Assembly (NCBI GenBank): GCA_944376225.1
Contig: CALWBZ010000134.1
Location: 1-39,893 of the forward strand
Direction of reading: 5' to 3'
Source: an uncultured Clostridia bacterium
GTDB taxonomy: Bacteria; Bacillota; Clostridia; Lachnospirales; Bianqueaceae
Length of the DNA: 39,893 nucleotides
Part shown: positions 7,124-14,909 of the stretch, one piece after another
Position numbering within the stretch: the stretch's first letter is position 1
Layout: each line of letters begins with the position of its first letter
Made by a program: the position numbers and the translations under genes
Notes under the pieces: model-generated
What the model was told of the DNA's origin: nothing
The model's database searches: none
What the model saw: only the letters and a program-made list of their open reading frames with translations

Positions 7124-8824
7124 TTATACACCTCTCTTAGAAAATACTTGAAAATAGGAATGATCCTTCAGTTGCTCCGGCGTACCGACGGCGTCGATTT
7201 GACCATCTTTCAAAATAATGATGTAATCGGCCATTTTGGCGGCAGAATAATTGTGGGCAATCATCACTGTCGTCTTGCCCTTCATTAAATTGGAAAGAGC
7301 CTCCGTAATGATTTTTTCGGATTTCACATCCAAATTGCTGGTAGACTCATCCAGCAGCAGATAGTCAGGATTACGCATCATCGCCCGAGCAATGGCAATA
7401 CATTGACGCTGACCGCCAGAGAAATTGCTGCCGTCCATGCCCATTTCAGCATCAAAACCACCGGGAGTTTCCATGATAAAATCATAACAATGGGCTCTTT
7501 TGGCTACGGCAATCAACTCCTCATCCGTGACATTGCGGGTAACGCCATAGCAGATATTCTCCCGCACTGTACCGGACATGACCATATTGTCCTGGGAAAC
7601 GATGCTGAAGGCGCTGCGCCAGCCCTCCAGAGCAAACTCAGCAATGTTTCTCTCTCCATAATAGATCGCCCCGGAATCGGGCGTGTAAATACGCTCTAGG
7701 AGCTTAAACATCGTGGTCTTGCCGGCACCGTTGGGACCAATAACCGCAGTGATTTTTCCCTTGGGAATGGTACAAGAAATATCCTTAAGAATCAGTTTGT
7801 CAGGCTTATAGCCAAAGCTCACGTTTTTCAACACAATATCCTCATCCGGATAATCAAAATGATCTCCTTCAGATTTTTCGTCCTCGGTGTTCATAATCTC
7901 GCAGATACGCTTCATAGTGCCGTTTGCTTTGGATAGCTCTCCAAAGTACATGATAAACTGGGTAATACGAATCAGCATCATGCCGGAAATACTGTAGAAA
8001 CCGATGACACGACCAATGGAGAGCTCGCCGGATTGCACCAGCGTGGCACCGTAAACGAAACAAATAATCAGGTTTGCTAGACTCAGCAGGTCTTCGCAGA
8101 CACCTTCAAACTGTCCTACGCCGATATTAATCAGGCCCGCCTTGTAAACCCGTCTCACCTTGTCGTTGCCATGGTCTTTTTCCTGCTTTTCAGAGACCGT
8201 CGATTTAATCAGCTTAAAGTTTCGTACCCTCTCTGACAAATATGCCATCAGCTCCGAAACTGTTTTGCGATAAAACGCGCCGGCTTTATAACTGAACTTA
8301 CAGTTAAACACGCCAACCAAAAGCGCCCAGGGAACCAGGAGCAAAAACATATTGCTCATCTTTATATTGAATTTGAACAGCTGCTGCAAAGAAATTACAG
8401 CGCCATAGGCGGTGGTCATCAGGGAAAAAAACATATTTACATACTGGCTGGAGGCATCGGCATCGGTGGTCACTCGGGTGATAAGGCCGGCGCCATTGTC
8501 CAAGTCGTTGGTAGACAATGGCAGTCGCATAATTTTGTTCCATAGCTTTACCCGTACGCCCCGGTTAATGGTGTTGAGGGAAATGCCGGAGAGATAGCCC
8601 GTAGCAATCGTTAAGATGCCGGAAACCGCGATAACACTGATATATTCTATCAGCTCGTCACTACGGATGGCATTCTGAGAAGCATCGATAATGCTGGCAG
8701 TCATGGTCATGGCTCCAACCTCCATATGGGAGCTGATCATGGACAACACCAGATAAATCATCAACAGGATCCATGGGATTTTAACATCCTTAAAAATCGT
8801 TAAATATTTTTTCAGTCTTCGCAT
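7124..8824 (-). CDS. ABC exporter half-transporter B (TMD-NBD)
   Basis: The 566-residue protein has a six-helix exporter membrane domain (about residues 15-310) fused to a nucleotide-binding domain. Visible motifs are Walker A GPNGAGKTT (about 366), signature FSGGQRQ (about 468), Walker B YLLLDES (about 493) and the H-loop MIAHNYS. No N-terminal C39 peptidase domain is present. It pairs with the preceding half-transporter. Its ATG at 8824 (GGAGGTG upstream) lies 13 bases inside the end of that gene, which indicates coupling and a heterodimer. The cargo is unknown; neighbours suggest a peptide or thiol-containing molecule. Confidence 0.9.
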   Translation of the reverse strand: MRRLKKYLTIFKDVKIPWILLMIYLVLSMISSHMEVGAMTMTASIIDASQNAIRSDELIEYISVIAVSGILTIATGYLSGISLNTINRGVRVKLWNKIMRLPLSTNDLDNGAGLITRVTTDADASSQYVNMFFSLMTTAYGAVISLQQLFKFNIKMSNMFLLLVPWALLVGVFNCKFSYKAGAFYRKTVSELMAYLSERVRNFKLIKSTVSEKQEKDHGNDKVRRVYKAGLINIGVGQFEGVCEDLLSLANLIICFVYGATLVQSGELSIGRVIGFYSISGMMLIRITQFIMYFGELSKANGTMKRICEIMNTEDEKSEGDHFDYPDEDIVLKNVSFGYKPDKLILKDISCTIPKGKITAVIGPNGAGKTTMFKLLERIYTPDSGAIYYGERNIAEFALEGWRSAFSIVSQDNMVMSGTVRENICYGVTRNVTDEELIAVAKRAHCYDFIMETPGGFDAEMGMDGSNFSGGQRQCIAIARAMMRNPDYLLLDESTSNLDVKSEKIITEALSNLMKGKTTVMIAHNYSAAKMADYIIILKDGQIDAVGTPEQLKDHSYFQVFSKRGV

Positions 8825-10545
8825 GGGCACACCTCCGCATAACGCTCTATAATACCGGAAAGTTCTTCCGGAGTGCCCTGCTTTTGTAAACATCCGTTTT
8901 CCAGAACAATCACCTGGTCCGCGATATCCAGCAGGTACAAATCATGAGTAACCATAATCACCGTTTTATCTTTGGCTGCCTCTTGAATCGCTGTCTTAAC
9001 CTTTTGGCATGCCACGGCGTCTAATGCCGCCGTAGGTTCATCTAATAAGAGGATTTGAGTATTTCTCAGCATCTCCCTAGTCAGCACAAGACGCTGCCTC
9101 TGGCCGCCGGACATAGAGGTCCCTTCCGCAGCGACCACCGTATCCAACCCCTGAGGTAAGTCTCGGATATAGTCCAGGGCACCGGTCCTTTCTGCAACCG
9201 CCAGGATTTCTTCATCCGTTACATCCCGATCCAAGCCATATGTAAATACTTGGCGCAGGCTTCCGCCAAAAATACCGGCGCCCTGATGCACCAAGGAGAT
9301 CCCTTTGCGCAACGCTCGGGAAGAAATCTTTTCTACATCGACACCGCCAATGCGCACCTCTCCCTCGTCGGCATCGTAAAATCTTTCAATCAGATGAATC
9401 GCGGTGGTCTTGCCGCTGCCGCAGAGACCGACAATGGCCGTGAAAGAATTCTCCTTCACCGTAAAGGACACATCCTTCAGCGCTGTCTTATCTCCATAGG
9501 AGAAACTAACATGGTCAAAGACAATATCTCTGGATTCAGGCATTTCCTGCAGCAGGGCAGGGTTATCAGACTGCTCCTGCGGCGCCTCCACTAACCTGGC
9601 GATACGAGCCAAACCACCCTGAATGGTCTTAAAGTTAATCCAATAGTTGATCATGGAATCAAACTTACCGGACAAGGTGCCTGCATACATGAAGAAAGCG
9701 ATCCATTGCTTGATGTCGATGATTCCCCGCTGAAGGCAAATGACACCAAACACAACGGTGACTACATTCTGCAAGACACCGATGACCGTAGAAACCGCCC
9801 CAGATACAACGCCGTATTTGACCACATCCATATTGGCCCGATACAACTCGTCAATGACTTTCTCGCCGGATGCCAGTTCCCGCGCTTCGTTAGCATTGGT
9901 TTTAATGAGGCTCAAGTGCTTGATACGCTCAGAAAGATAGCCCGTCAGGCTTCCGATTTTGCGGTAGACGCCAGCCTGCGTACGATAATTCCAACGGCCA
10001 AGGAAAATGGTGTTGAGAATCTTGATCGGCAGAATCAGGAACACGGAAATCATCAAAACAAAGTTGTAATCTCCAATAGTCTTCAGCGCCGTAAAAATAT
10101 AGTAAATATCCGGGATGATGCGTACTGCCACCACAACCATTCTTTCAATGGCAGTGTCTAAATCGTTGGTGATAGTACTGGTCAGCCCAGAGGGATCACT
10201 ATCGCCGTAATGATCCATACGAATGCCCAGCATTCGGTTCCAAACACTGGCTCTTGCCCTAGTTTTTGACAGCAGCGTAGTATAACTCTGGGATAAATAG
10301 GTCGCCCGCTGCAAAGCAAAGGCGCCTATATATACCAAAACCGCTCTTATGATGTCCCTTGAGGATAATGAGCTTGCGGACAGTTCCGCCGTTACCGAAG
10401 GCATTGCAATCAAGAAACGATTGTAAGCAATACTTAGTACAAACGCAATGAAAATCCAACCCCATGTTAAACGGAGGGCTCCAAGAGCACGAAATGTGTC
10501 CCTGAAGCCAATGGATTCTATGGAATTCTTCTTTTTTCTCCGCAT
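8812..10545 (-). CDS. ABC exporter half-transporter A (TMD-NBD)
   Basis: The 577-residue protein has an exporter-type membrane domain followed by a nucleotide-binding domain. Motifs are Walker A GLCGSGKTT (about 368), signature MSGGQRQR (about 477), Walker B ILLLDEPTAALD (about 498) and H-loop VTHD. Both the Walker B Glu and the H-loop His are present, so this half looks catalytically complete. The C-terminus ends in AEVCPCED, an unusual Cys-Pro-Cys tail. The ATG at 10545 is chosen because longer frames overlap the lipoprotein gene; its ribosome binding site is weak, so coupling to the preceding gene is likely. Confidence 0.9.
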   Translation of the reverse strand: MRRKKKNSIESIGFRDTFRALGALRLTWGWIFIAFVLSIAYNRFLIAMPSVTAELSASSLSSRDIIRAVLVYIGAFALQRATYLSQSYTTLLSKTRARASVWNRMLGIRMDHYGDSDPSGLTSTITNDLDTAIERMVVVAVRIIPDIYYIFTALKTIGDYNFVLMISVFLILPIKILNTIFLGRWNYRTQAGVYRKIGSLTGYLSERIKHLSLIKTNANEARELASGEKVIDELYRANMDVVKYGVVSGAVSTVIGVLQNVVTVVFGVICLQRGIIDIKQWIAFFMYAGTLSGKFDSMINYWINFKTIQGGLARIARLVEAPQEQSDNPALLQEMPESRDIVFDHVSFSYGDKTALKDVSFTVKENSFTAIVGLCGSGKTTAIHLIERFYDADEGEVRIGGVDVEKISSRALRKGISLVHQGAGIFGGSLRQVFTYGLDRDVTDEEILAVAERTGALDYIRDLPQGLDTVVAAEGTSMSGGQRQRLVLTREMLRNTQILLLDEPTAALDAVACQKVKTAIQEAAKDKTVIMVTHDLYLLDIADQVIVLENGCLQKQGTPEELSGIIERYAEVCPCED

Positions 10546-10555
10546 AATCGTTCTT

Positions 10556-11083
10556 TTACTTGCCGATTTCCATTTCAGCGAATGTATACGTGTCTTTGTA
10601 GTAGTTCGCATAATCGGCCGCAGTCTCTCCGGTCATCATCTGCGCGGCAATCAGCTGAGCGATGGAACCCTCCAGAACATTGGTATCCTGCACCAAAACA
10701 CCAATCAGGCCCTTAATTTCCATGGTAGGGACCATCCCAACCATAGCCTGAGCGGAAGCCTCATCGGCAAACACACAATAGGTATACTCGCCCAGAATCT
10801 TTTCCTCCTTGCCATAAATGACGATGTACTGCTCGTTAATGGTCGAACCCATGGAAGCATAAAACTGAACAAGAGGATTGCTGGAATCCGCGTGAAGCAC
10901 ATAACGTTCATCGTATTCCAGACCCTCGGGATCCGCAATGGTAACATCGTCGCTAAGCTTAATCTCCAGGACGCCTTCCTTCTTCTCACCGTCACCAGAA
11001 GTCTCGGAAGGCTGGGCGAAGAGGCTGCAGCCTGCAAGCAGGGCCATGGAAAGAATGATTGCAAGAGCCTTGATTTTTTTCAT
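10556..11083 (-). CDS. Secreted lipoprotein, first gene of the exporter operon
   Basis: The 175-residue product begins MKKIKALAIILSMALLAGC, a signal peptide with lipobox LAGC and the lipidated cysteine at residue 19. An acidic, Ser/Gly-rich linker follows. The mature domain (about 40-175) contains no motif I recognise. The gene has GGAGG before ATG 11083 and its own strong promoter. Being first in an export operon, it could be an accessory or immunity-type surface protein, but that is only inference. The ABC genes follow after 10 bases. Confidence 0.8.
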   Translation of the reverse strand: MKKIKALAIILSMALLAGCSLFAQPSETSGDGEKKEGVLEIKLSDDVTIADPEGLEYDERYVLHADSSNPLVQFYASMGSTINEQYIVIYGKEEKILGEYTYCVFADEASAQAMVGMVPTMEIKGLIGVLVQDTNVLEGSIAQLIAAQMMTGETAADYANYYKDTYTFAEMEIGK

Positions 11084-11130
11084 AATTGTTTCCTCCTGAA
11101 TGTTTTTCTTTCTTTTTTGTGCAGAAAATA

Positions 11131-11163
11131 TTCCCTGTACGCAAACAATTGTAGCACAGGGAA
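11131..11163 (-). promoter_or_regulatory. Operator-like inverted repeat around the exporter promoter -10
   Basis: TTCCCTGT (11131-11138) and ACAGGGAA (11156-11163) form a perfect 8-bp inverted repeat spaced by 17 bases and centred on the -10 box. A related CTGTACAG followed by TTTCCC lies upstream, near 11210-11225. LytTR regulators often use paired sites near -35, so the exact binding mode is open. Confidence 0.45.
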
Positions 11164-11176
11164 AGACACTCTTCAA
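11148..11176 (-). promoter_or_regulatory. Promoter of the lipoprotein-ABC-chaperone-redox operon
   Basis: On the minus strand TTGAAG (11171-11176) and TACAAT (11148-11153) are spaced by 17 bases. The predicted start is near 11141, about 58 bases before the lipoprotein ATG. It separates expression of the effector genes from the regulatory genes upstream. Confidence 0.7.
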
Positions 11177-11250
11177 TACGCTCTGCGGATTCTGTACAGT
11201 TTCCCGCCTATTTTGCACGTATTTACGCATATTCGGGAGGATCCGTAAGA

Positions 11251-11985
11251 CTAGATACAAACCGCGCCGCTACCGGTGAGTATTTCTCGAAGCTCCGGAT
11301 ATTTTGCCCGGCTGACGGGTACCTCGCCGCCTCCTGCCATACAGGCAATATGGGCTCTGCCGATGGTTGTCTGACGCAGCTGTTGGATATTGCCCAAACA
11401 GACCAAATAGGATTGATGACAGCGGAAAAAGCCGAAACCGCGGAGCATTTCTTCGATCTCATTTAAGGAGCGATGGATGGTGTATTGACGGCCGTCTACA
11501 GCGTAAAGGATATTGCTTCTGGCATTCTTTTCGATATAAGATATTTCTTCTGGATGAAAGAGTACCAGACCATCGTCCGTGTTGATGGCGATTTTCTTGG
11601 AGGGCTTTTCCTTTTTGTACTCCTCCAGACGGTGAAATACTTTCTTTAATCGCATGAAATCAATAGGCTTGGTCAAAAAGTCCAACGGTTCATAGGCATA
11701 GCCATCGATAGCATAGCCGGCGTGGCCGGTCAGAAAGACATAGGGGATAGTCTTCCCTGTATCCTTCATATATTGGGCAACGGCAAAGCCATTGGTATCG
11801 GTAAGCTCGATATCTAAAAAGGCAATATCGATAACTTCGTTTTCCATGAGACGAATGGCTTCGCCGGCAGTTTGCACACACAAGATGGTTTCCCTAGGCA
11901 CAATTTGCCCAAGAGAAGCAATGGTTGCCGCCGCCGCCTCAACAGAATCATCCAACACAAGCACGAAAGCATTCTTTTGTCGCAT
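11251..11985 (-). CDS. LytTR-family response regulator (AgrA-like)
   Basis: The 244-residue protein has a receiver domain (about 5-125) with acidic pair LDDS at 11-14, phospho-acceptor D58 in IAFLDIEL and the lysine in LTKPID. A LytTR DNA-binding domain follows (about 135-240; FHPEEISYIEKNARSNILY, then FFRCHQSYLV). It lies 15 bases after the AgrC-like kinase gene and is almost certainly its partner. The likely target is the promoter just downstream at 11148-11176. LytTR regulators commonly control peptide bacteriocin or signalling operons. Confidence 0.92.
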   Translation of the reverse strand: MRQKNAFVLVLDDSVEAAAATIASLGQIVPRETILCVQTAGEAIRLMENEVIDIAFLDIELTDTNGFAVAQYMKDTGKTIPYVFLTGHAGYAIDGYAYEPLDFLTKPIDFMRLKKVFHRLEEYKKEKPSKKIAINTDDGLVLFHPEEISYIEKNARSNILYAVDGRQYTIHRSLNEIEEMLRGFGFFRCHQSYLVCLGNIQQLRQTTIGRAHIACMAGGGEVPVSRAKYPELREILTGSGAVCI

Positions 11986-12000
11986 GAGTCAATCCTCCTT

Positions 12001-13257
12001 TTAGGTGAGAATCAAGGGGAGTTTTACGGTATATGTAACAATATCTTCGTCCAGAGTATGATACATCTGTCCTTTGAACCGGGAAATCAGCAGTTTCACT
12101 GAGGTCAGTCCCACACCCTCGTGACTGCCGCCCTTGGTGGATTGACCAGGCACTAATTGCTCCAACATGTCTCGATTGATCACCTTATTCGATACAGAAA
12201 TCACGCAAAATTCCCCTTTTTTAAAAGTAATCAGCTTGATGCCATAGGATTTATCCCTCAAACATTCCGATGCATCGATTGCGTTTTGCAAAAGATTGCC
12301 TAATACCTTATTCAGCTCATAGGAATTGACGCACACGCCGGCAAGAGGATGATGCAATTCGATTTCCATGGGGATCCCCTTAGATTCGGCTAAAAGCTTA
12401 AACGTATAAATCTGCGCGCTCACCGCCGGATCTTTGATGGTCAATAGTTCGTTAACCGCGGCTGTATCCACCGTCATATCGTCAATATATTCCAGGCACT
12501 CCTGATATTTCTCTTCCAATATAAGACCCCGAATGGTATGAATATGGAAGTTGTAATCATGACGCTGGGCACGGATGGTATACATGAAGTCTCGCAATTC
12601 GTCTAAGTTTTGTTGAGTTTCCTGCAAGCATTCCTCATTGCGCCCACTTTCCACAGCATGACACAAAAGCAAAACTCCCAGAAAATAATCTGCCGTCACC
12701 GTGAGAAAAAGCACAGGGCTATTTTCACCCAGGATACAGGCCACCACGTTCACTCCAGCCCAGATAACCACAAGGACGTAAATTAACAGTATACTCTCAT
12801 TGGGCAAAAAATCCTTAGATATATAGGTTTCCCGCCATCCTGCTTTAGGAAAAAAACGAGAGAAGGCAAAGAGAAATACTGTCAAAACTACCACAGAAAA
12901 AGCAAAAGCAATCTCTCGAAAGGGTGGCTGTACTTGGAGCCAGTCGTTCAAGGCACTCCAGATATAGCGCAAATATACGATGGAGGCTGCCAGAGTAGCA
13001 TAGCCAAACATGAGGCAAATCAATCCATCCTTTCGGTACTCTTTCTCCAAGACCGAGATCCCTACCGAAAGTCCCAGCGCGAGATAAGGCGCTCCGGATC
13101 CGACCCATGAAAGCTCCTCCACGACGGAACAAGCAATCAATAAAAGCGCCGCGATACAGGGTACGCCAAAAAGATATTGACTCTTCGCCCGAATCCAACG
13201 CATAGCAAAAAAAGAAGCTAACAACACGCTAATCGGTTTGATCACATATGTGTCCAT
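12001..13257 (-). CDS. AgrC-like sensor histidine kinase
   Basis: The 418-residue protein has six or more membrane segments in its first 200 residues. A dimerisation helix follows, with phospho-acceptor H233 in RAQRHDYNFHIH. The GHKL ATPase domain has the N box LGNLLQNAIDA and a G box GGSHEGVGLTSVKLL. This is the AgrC/GHKL_5 architecture, which usually senses peptides. No agrB or agrD gene lies in the window, so the ligand is unknown. It starts 5 bases after the small HTH gene and is followed by the LytTR regulator. Confidence 0.9.
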   Translation of the reverse strand: MDTYVIKPISVLLASFFAMRWIRAKSQYLFGVPCIAALLLIACSVVEELSWVGSGAPYLALGLSVGISVLEKEYRKDGLICLMFGYATLAASIVYLRYIWSALNDWLQVQPPFREIAFAFSVVVLTVFLFAFSRFFPKAGWRETYISKDFLPNESILLIYVLVVIWAGVNVVACILGENSPVLFLTVTADYFLGVLLLCHAVESGRNEECLQETQQNLDELRDFMYTIRAQRHDYNFHIHTIRGLILEEKYQECLEYIDDMTVDTAAVNELLTIKDPAVSAQIYTFKLLAESKGIPMEIELHHPLAGVCVNSYELNKVLGNLLQNAIDASECLRDKSYGIKLITFKKGEFCVISVSNKVINRDMLEQLVPGQSTKGGSHEGVGLTSVKLLISRFKGQMYHTLDEDIVTYTVKLPLILT

Positions 13258-13262
13258 TGCCG

Positions 13263-13484
13263 TTACCTTTGAGGATCCTTGCAGTCAATTTTCTGGGCAG
13301 TATCTTTTCTATATTTGCCGCTCTTGACTCTGGCATCCGCCGGTTTCACCGCATCTTCAGGAATCATCCAGGTATTCCCCACCTTTTGAGCGCTGGGGAT
13401 TCTCCCTTCACTGCAAAGCGTACTTACTCGGCGGGAAGAAATATCCCACTTTCTTCCTGTCTGAGTAGAAGTCATAAACTTCAT
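13263..13484 (-). CDS. Small excisionase-like helix-turn-helix protein
   Basis: The 73-residue protein contains a MerR/excisionase-type winged helix. The segment WDISSRRVSTLCSEGRIPSA followed by KVGNTWMIPEDA matches the HTH_17 pattern seen in small clostridial regulators, with a basic tail after it. It sits between a strong promoter and the kinase gene. It could autoregulate the two-component operon or be an unrelated passenger. The ATG has GGGAAGTGG upstream. Confidence 0.75.
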   Translation of the reverse strand: MKFMTSTQTGRKWDISSRRVSTLCSEGRIPSAQKVGNTWMIPEDAVKPADARVKSGKYRKDTAQKIDCKDPQR

Positions 13485-13514
13485 TGCACCACTTCCCTTC
13501 GTAAATCTGCATTC

Positions 13515-13543
13515 ATTATATTCCTTTATCGGAATAATATCAA
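13515..13543 (-). promoter_or_regulatory. Promoter of the HTH-kinase-regulator operon
   Basis: On the minus strand TTGATA (13538-13543) and consensus TATAAT (13515-13520) are separated by 17 bases. Transcription should start near 13508, just ahead of the small HTH gene. Confidence 0.8.
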
Positions 13544-13614
13544 GATTCCTTGTAAAATTCTTTAGTAGATTATCTACCTCTCATCAGCCCGGATGCTCCT
13601 TCTGCTGAAACAAG

Positions 13615-14052
13615 TCATATATCCAGTATCATTTTAATATGCGGTATTCCGTCTTCCAAAAATTCATCAGATATCTGCTTGAATCCAAATTTTTCGTAAT
13701 AACCTTTCGCATATAACTGCGCTTCAATTTTTATTTTATCTGCATTCATCATCTCTTTAGCGACTCGTATGCCTTCTCTTAAGATTACGTTTCCGAAACC
13801 CATGCCCCGTTCCGTTGTCAATACCCTGCCTATCGAAATCTCATCAAAGGATATTCCTTTATCTAAGACCCGCAGGTATGCTTTGATCTTATCATTTTCT
13901 TTTATATAAACATGATAGGCCTTCTTATCTTTATCATCCAAATCCTGATACAGACAGTTTTGTTCTAAACAAAATATCGCCACTCTTATTTTGATAATTT
14001 CATATAGTTCCTCTAGGGAAAGTTCTTCAAATCGCTTTACATATATTTCCAT
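13615..14052 (-). CDS. GNAT-family N-acetyltransferase (ElaA-like)
   Basis: The 145-residue protein matches the small ElaA-type branch of the GNAT acetyltransferase fold. The N-terminal EELYEIIKIRVAIFCLEQNC and the acetyl-CoA loop IGRVLTTERGMGFGNVILRE fit, with a C-terminal YYEKFGFKQISDEFLEDGIP. The acetyl acceptor cannot be told. The gene is clearly AT-richer than both neighbours and stands alone between two operons, so it may have been acquired separately. Its start has a modest TAGGTG ribosome binding site. Confidence 0.88.
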   Translation of the reverse strand: MEIYVKRFEELSLEELYEIIKIRVAIFCLEQNCLYQDLDDKDKKAYHVYIKENDKIKAYLRVLDKGISFDEISIGRVLTTERGMGFGNVILREGIRVAKEMMNADKIKIEAQLYAKGYYEKFGFKQISDEFLEDGIPHIKMILDI

Positions 14053-14111
14053 AATAACACCTACTCCAATCTGAACAACCTTTTTAGAGTTGTCCCTTTA
14101 CCCATCGCTTC

Positions 14112-14142
14112 AAAAAAGGGACGGAGTCACTCCTCCGCCCCT
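14112..14142 (-). terminator. Terminator after the first esterase pair
   Basis: On the minus strand GGGGCGGAG (14133-14141) pairs with CTCCGTCCC (14118-14126, one G-T wobble) and is followed by six T's. It lies directly after the esterase stop at 14148 and ends the second sugar-transport operon. Confidence 0.85.
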
Positions 14143-14147
14143 TGTCT

Positions 14148-14909
14148 TTACTCTTCTTCCATCATTCGCTTTAGAAATCCTTCTTCCAGCCTGTCGCTGC
14201 AAGTATTCGTGTGCCCGTCTCCGGAAATCATGGTGAAACGGTATCGGTACGGATCTCCCGGTATCGACCGGAAGGTGTCTCGCACCAGTTCGTTCATATC
14301 TCGCCAGGGGTCATATTCCCCGCAGCCATGATCCACGATGGGTAAAGGCCGGCCGCTTTCGGCAAGTTCTAGGGCGAGCTTCCTGACGCAATAGGGCGAT
14401 TGCTTTATATCTCCCGTACCAAACATTCGCTCTTTATCCTGCATGCGATAGGAAAAATCCGCGTCGGCCTTATCTCCCGCGCCATAGGCTCCGATGGCGC
14501 CGAAGGTCTCCGGGTTGTGTAATCCGATATAGAGGCATCCGTAACCGCCGTTTGAGAAACCGGAGATCCAGTTGTCTTCTCGACGCAGGGAAAGCTGGGG
14601 CAGGAGGCTCCGCATGATCCTGGGCAACTCTTTACCGATGTATTCGCCGAAACGGGCTCCCTGGGCCATATCCACAAAGCAGGAATGATAGGCATGGGGC
14701 AGGATGACCGCCAGATTCTCGTATTTTCCCGCATGGGCCTCGATCCGCGTGTCCCGTACCCATCCCGTCTGATCGCCGCTGCCGCCATGAAGCAGCCACA
14801 GGGTCTTTAGAGGTTCCTTGATCGTATGAGGGTTATCCGGCAGGAGCGCCCATACATCCATCCCCATCTGTAATACTTCCGACTGAATATGAAACTGCAT
14901 CAGCGTCAT
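14148..14909 (-). CDS. Alpha/beta-hydrolase esterase (esterase D/PF00756 type), copy 1
   Basis: The 253-residue cytosolic protein has a nucleophile elbow GFSNGGYG (near residue 110), an Asp region YDPWRDMN and a late His in SGDGHT. This gives a full Ser-Asp-His triad of the putative-esterase family, which includes feruloyl and acetyl esterases. It is a close paralogue of the protein at 19510-20280. It overlaps its degenerate sister gene by four bases (ATGA). Located at the end of a sugar ABC operon, it probably de-esterifies imported, acylated oligosaccharides; that substrate is inferred. Confidence 0.88.
   Translation of the reverse strand: MTLMQFHIQSEVLQMGMDVWALLPDNPHTIKEPLKTLWLLHGGSGDQTGWVRDTRIEAHAGKYENLAVILPHAYHSCFVDMAQGARFGEYIGKELPRIMRSLLPQLSLRREDNWISGFSNGGYGCLYIGLHNPETFGAIGAYGAGDKADADFSYRMQDKERMFGTGDIKQSPYCVRKLALELAESGRPLPIVDHGCGEYDPWRDMNELVRDTFRSIPGDPYRYRFTMISGDGHTNTCSDRLEEGFLKRMMEEE

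Noticed and set aside
7122-7131. GTG start at 7131 for the trigger-factor-like gene
   Set aside because: This GTG is inside the AGAGGTG ribosome binding site that serves the ATG at 7122.
11084-11250. A Cys-containing small peptide gene (precursor) before the lipoprotein gene
   Set aside because: The frame is the upstream extension of the lipoprotein frame, contains the promoter -35/-10, and lacks a ribosome binding site.
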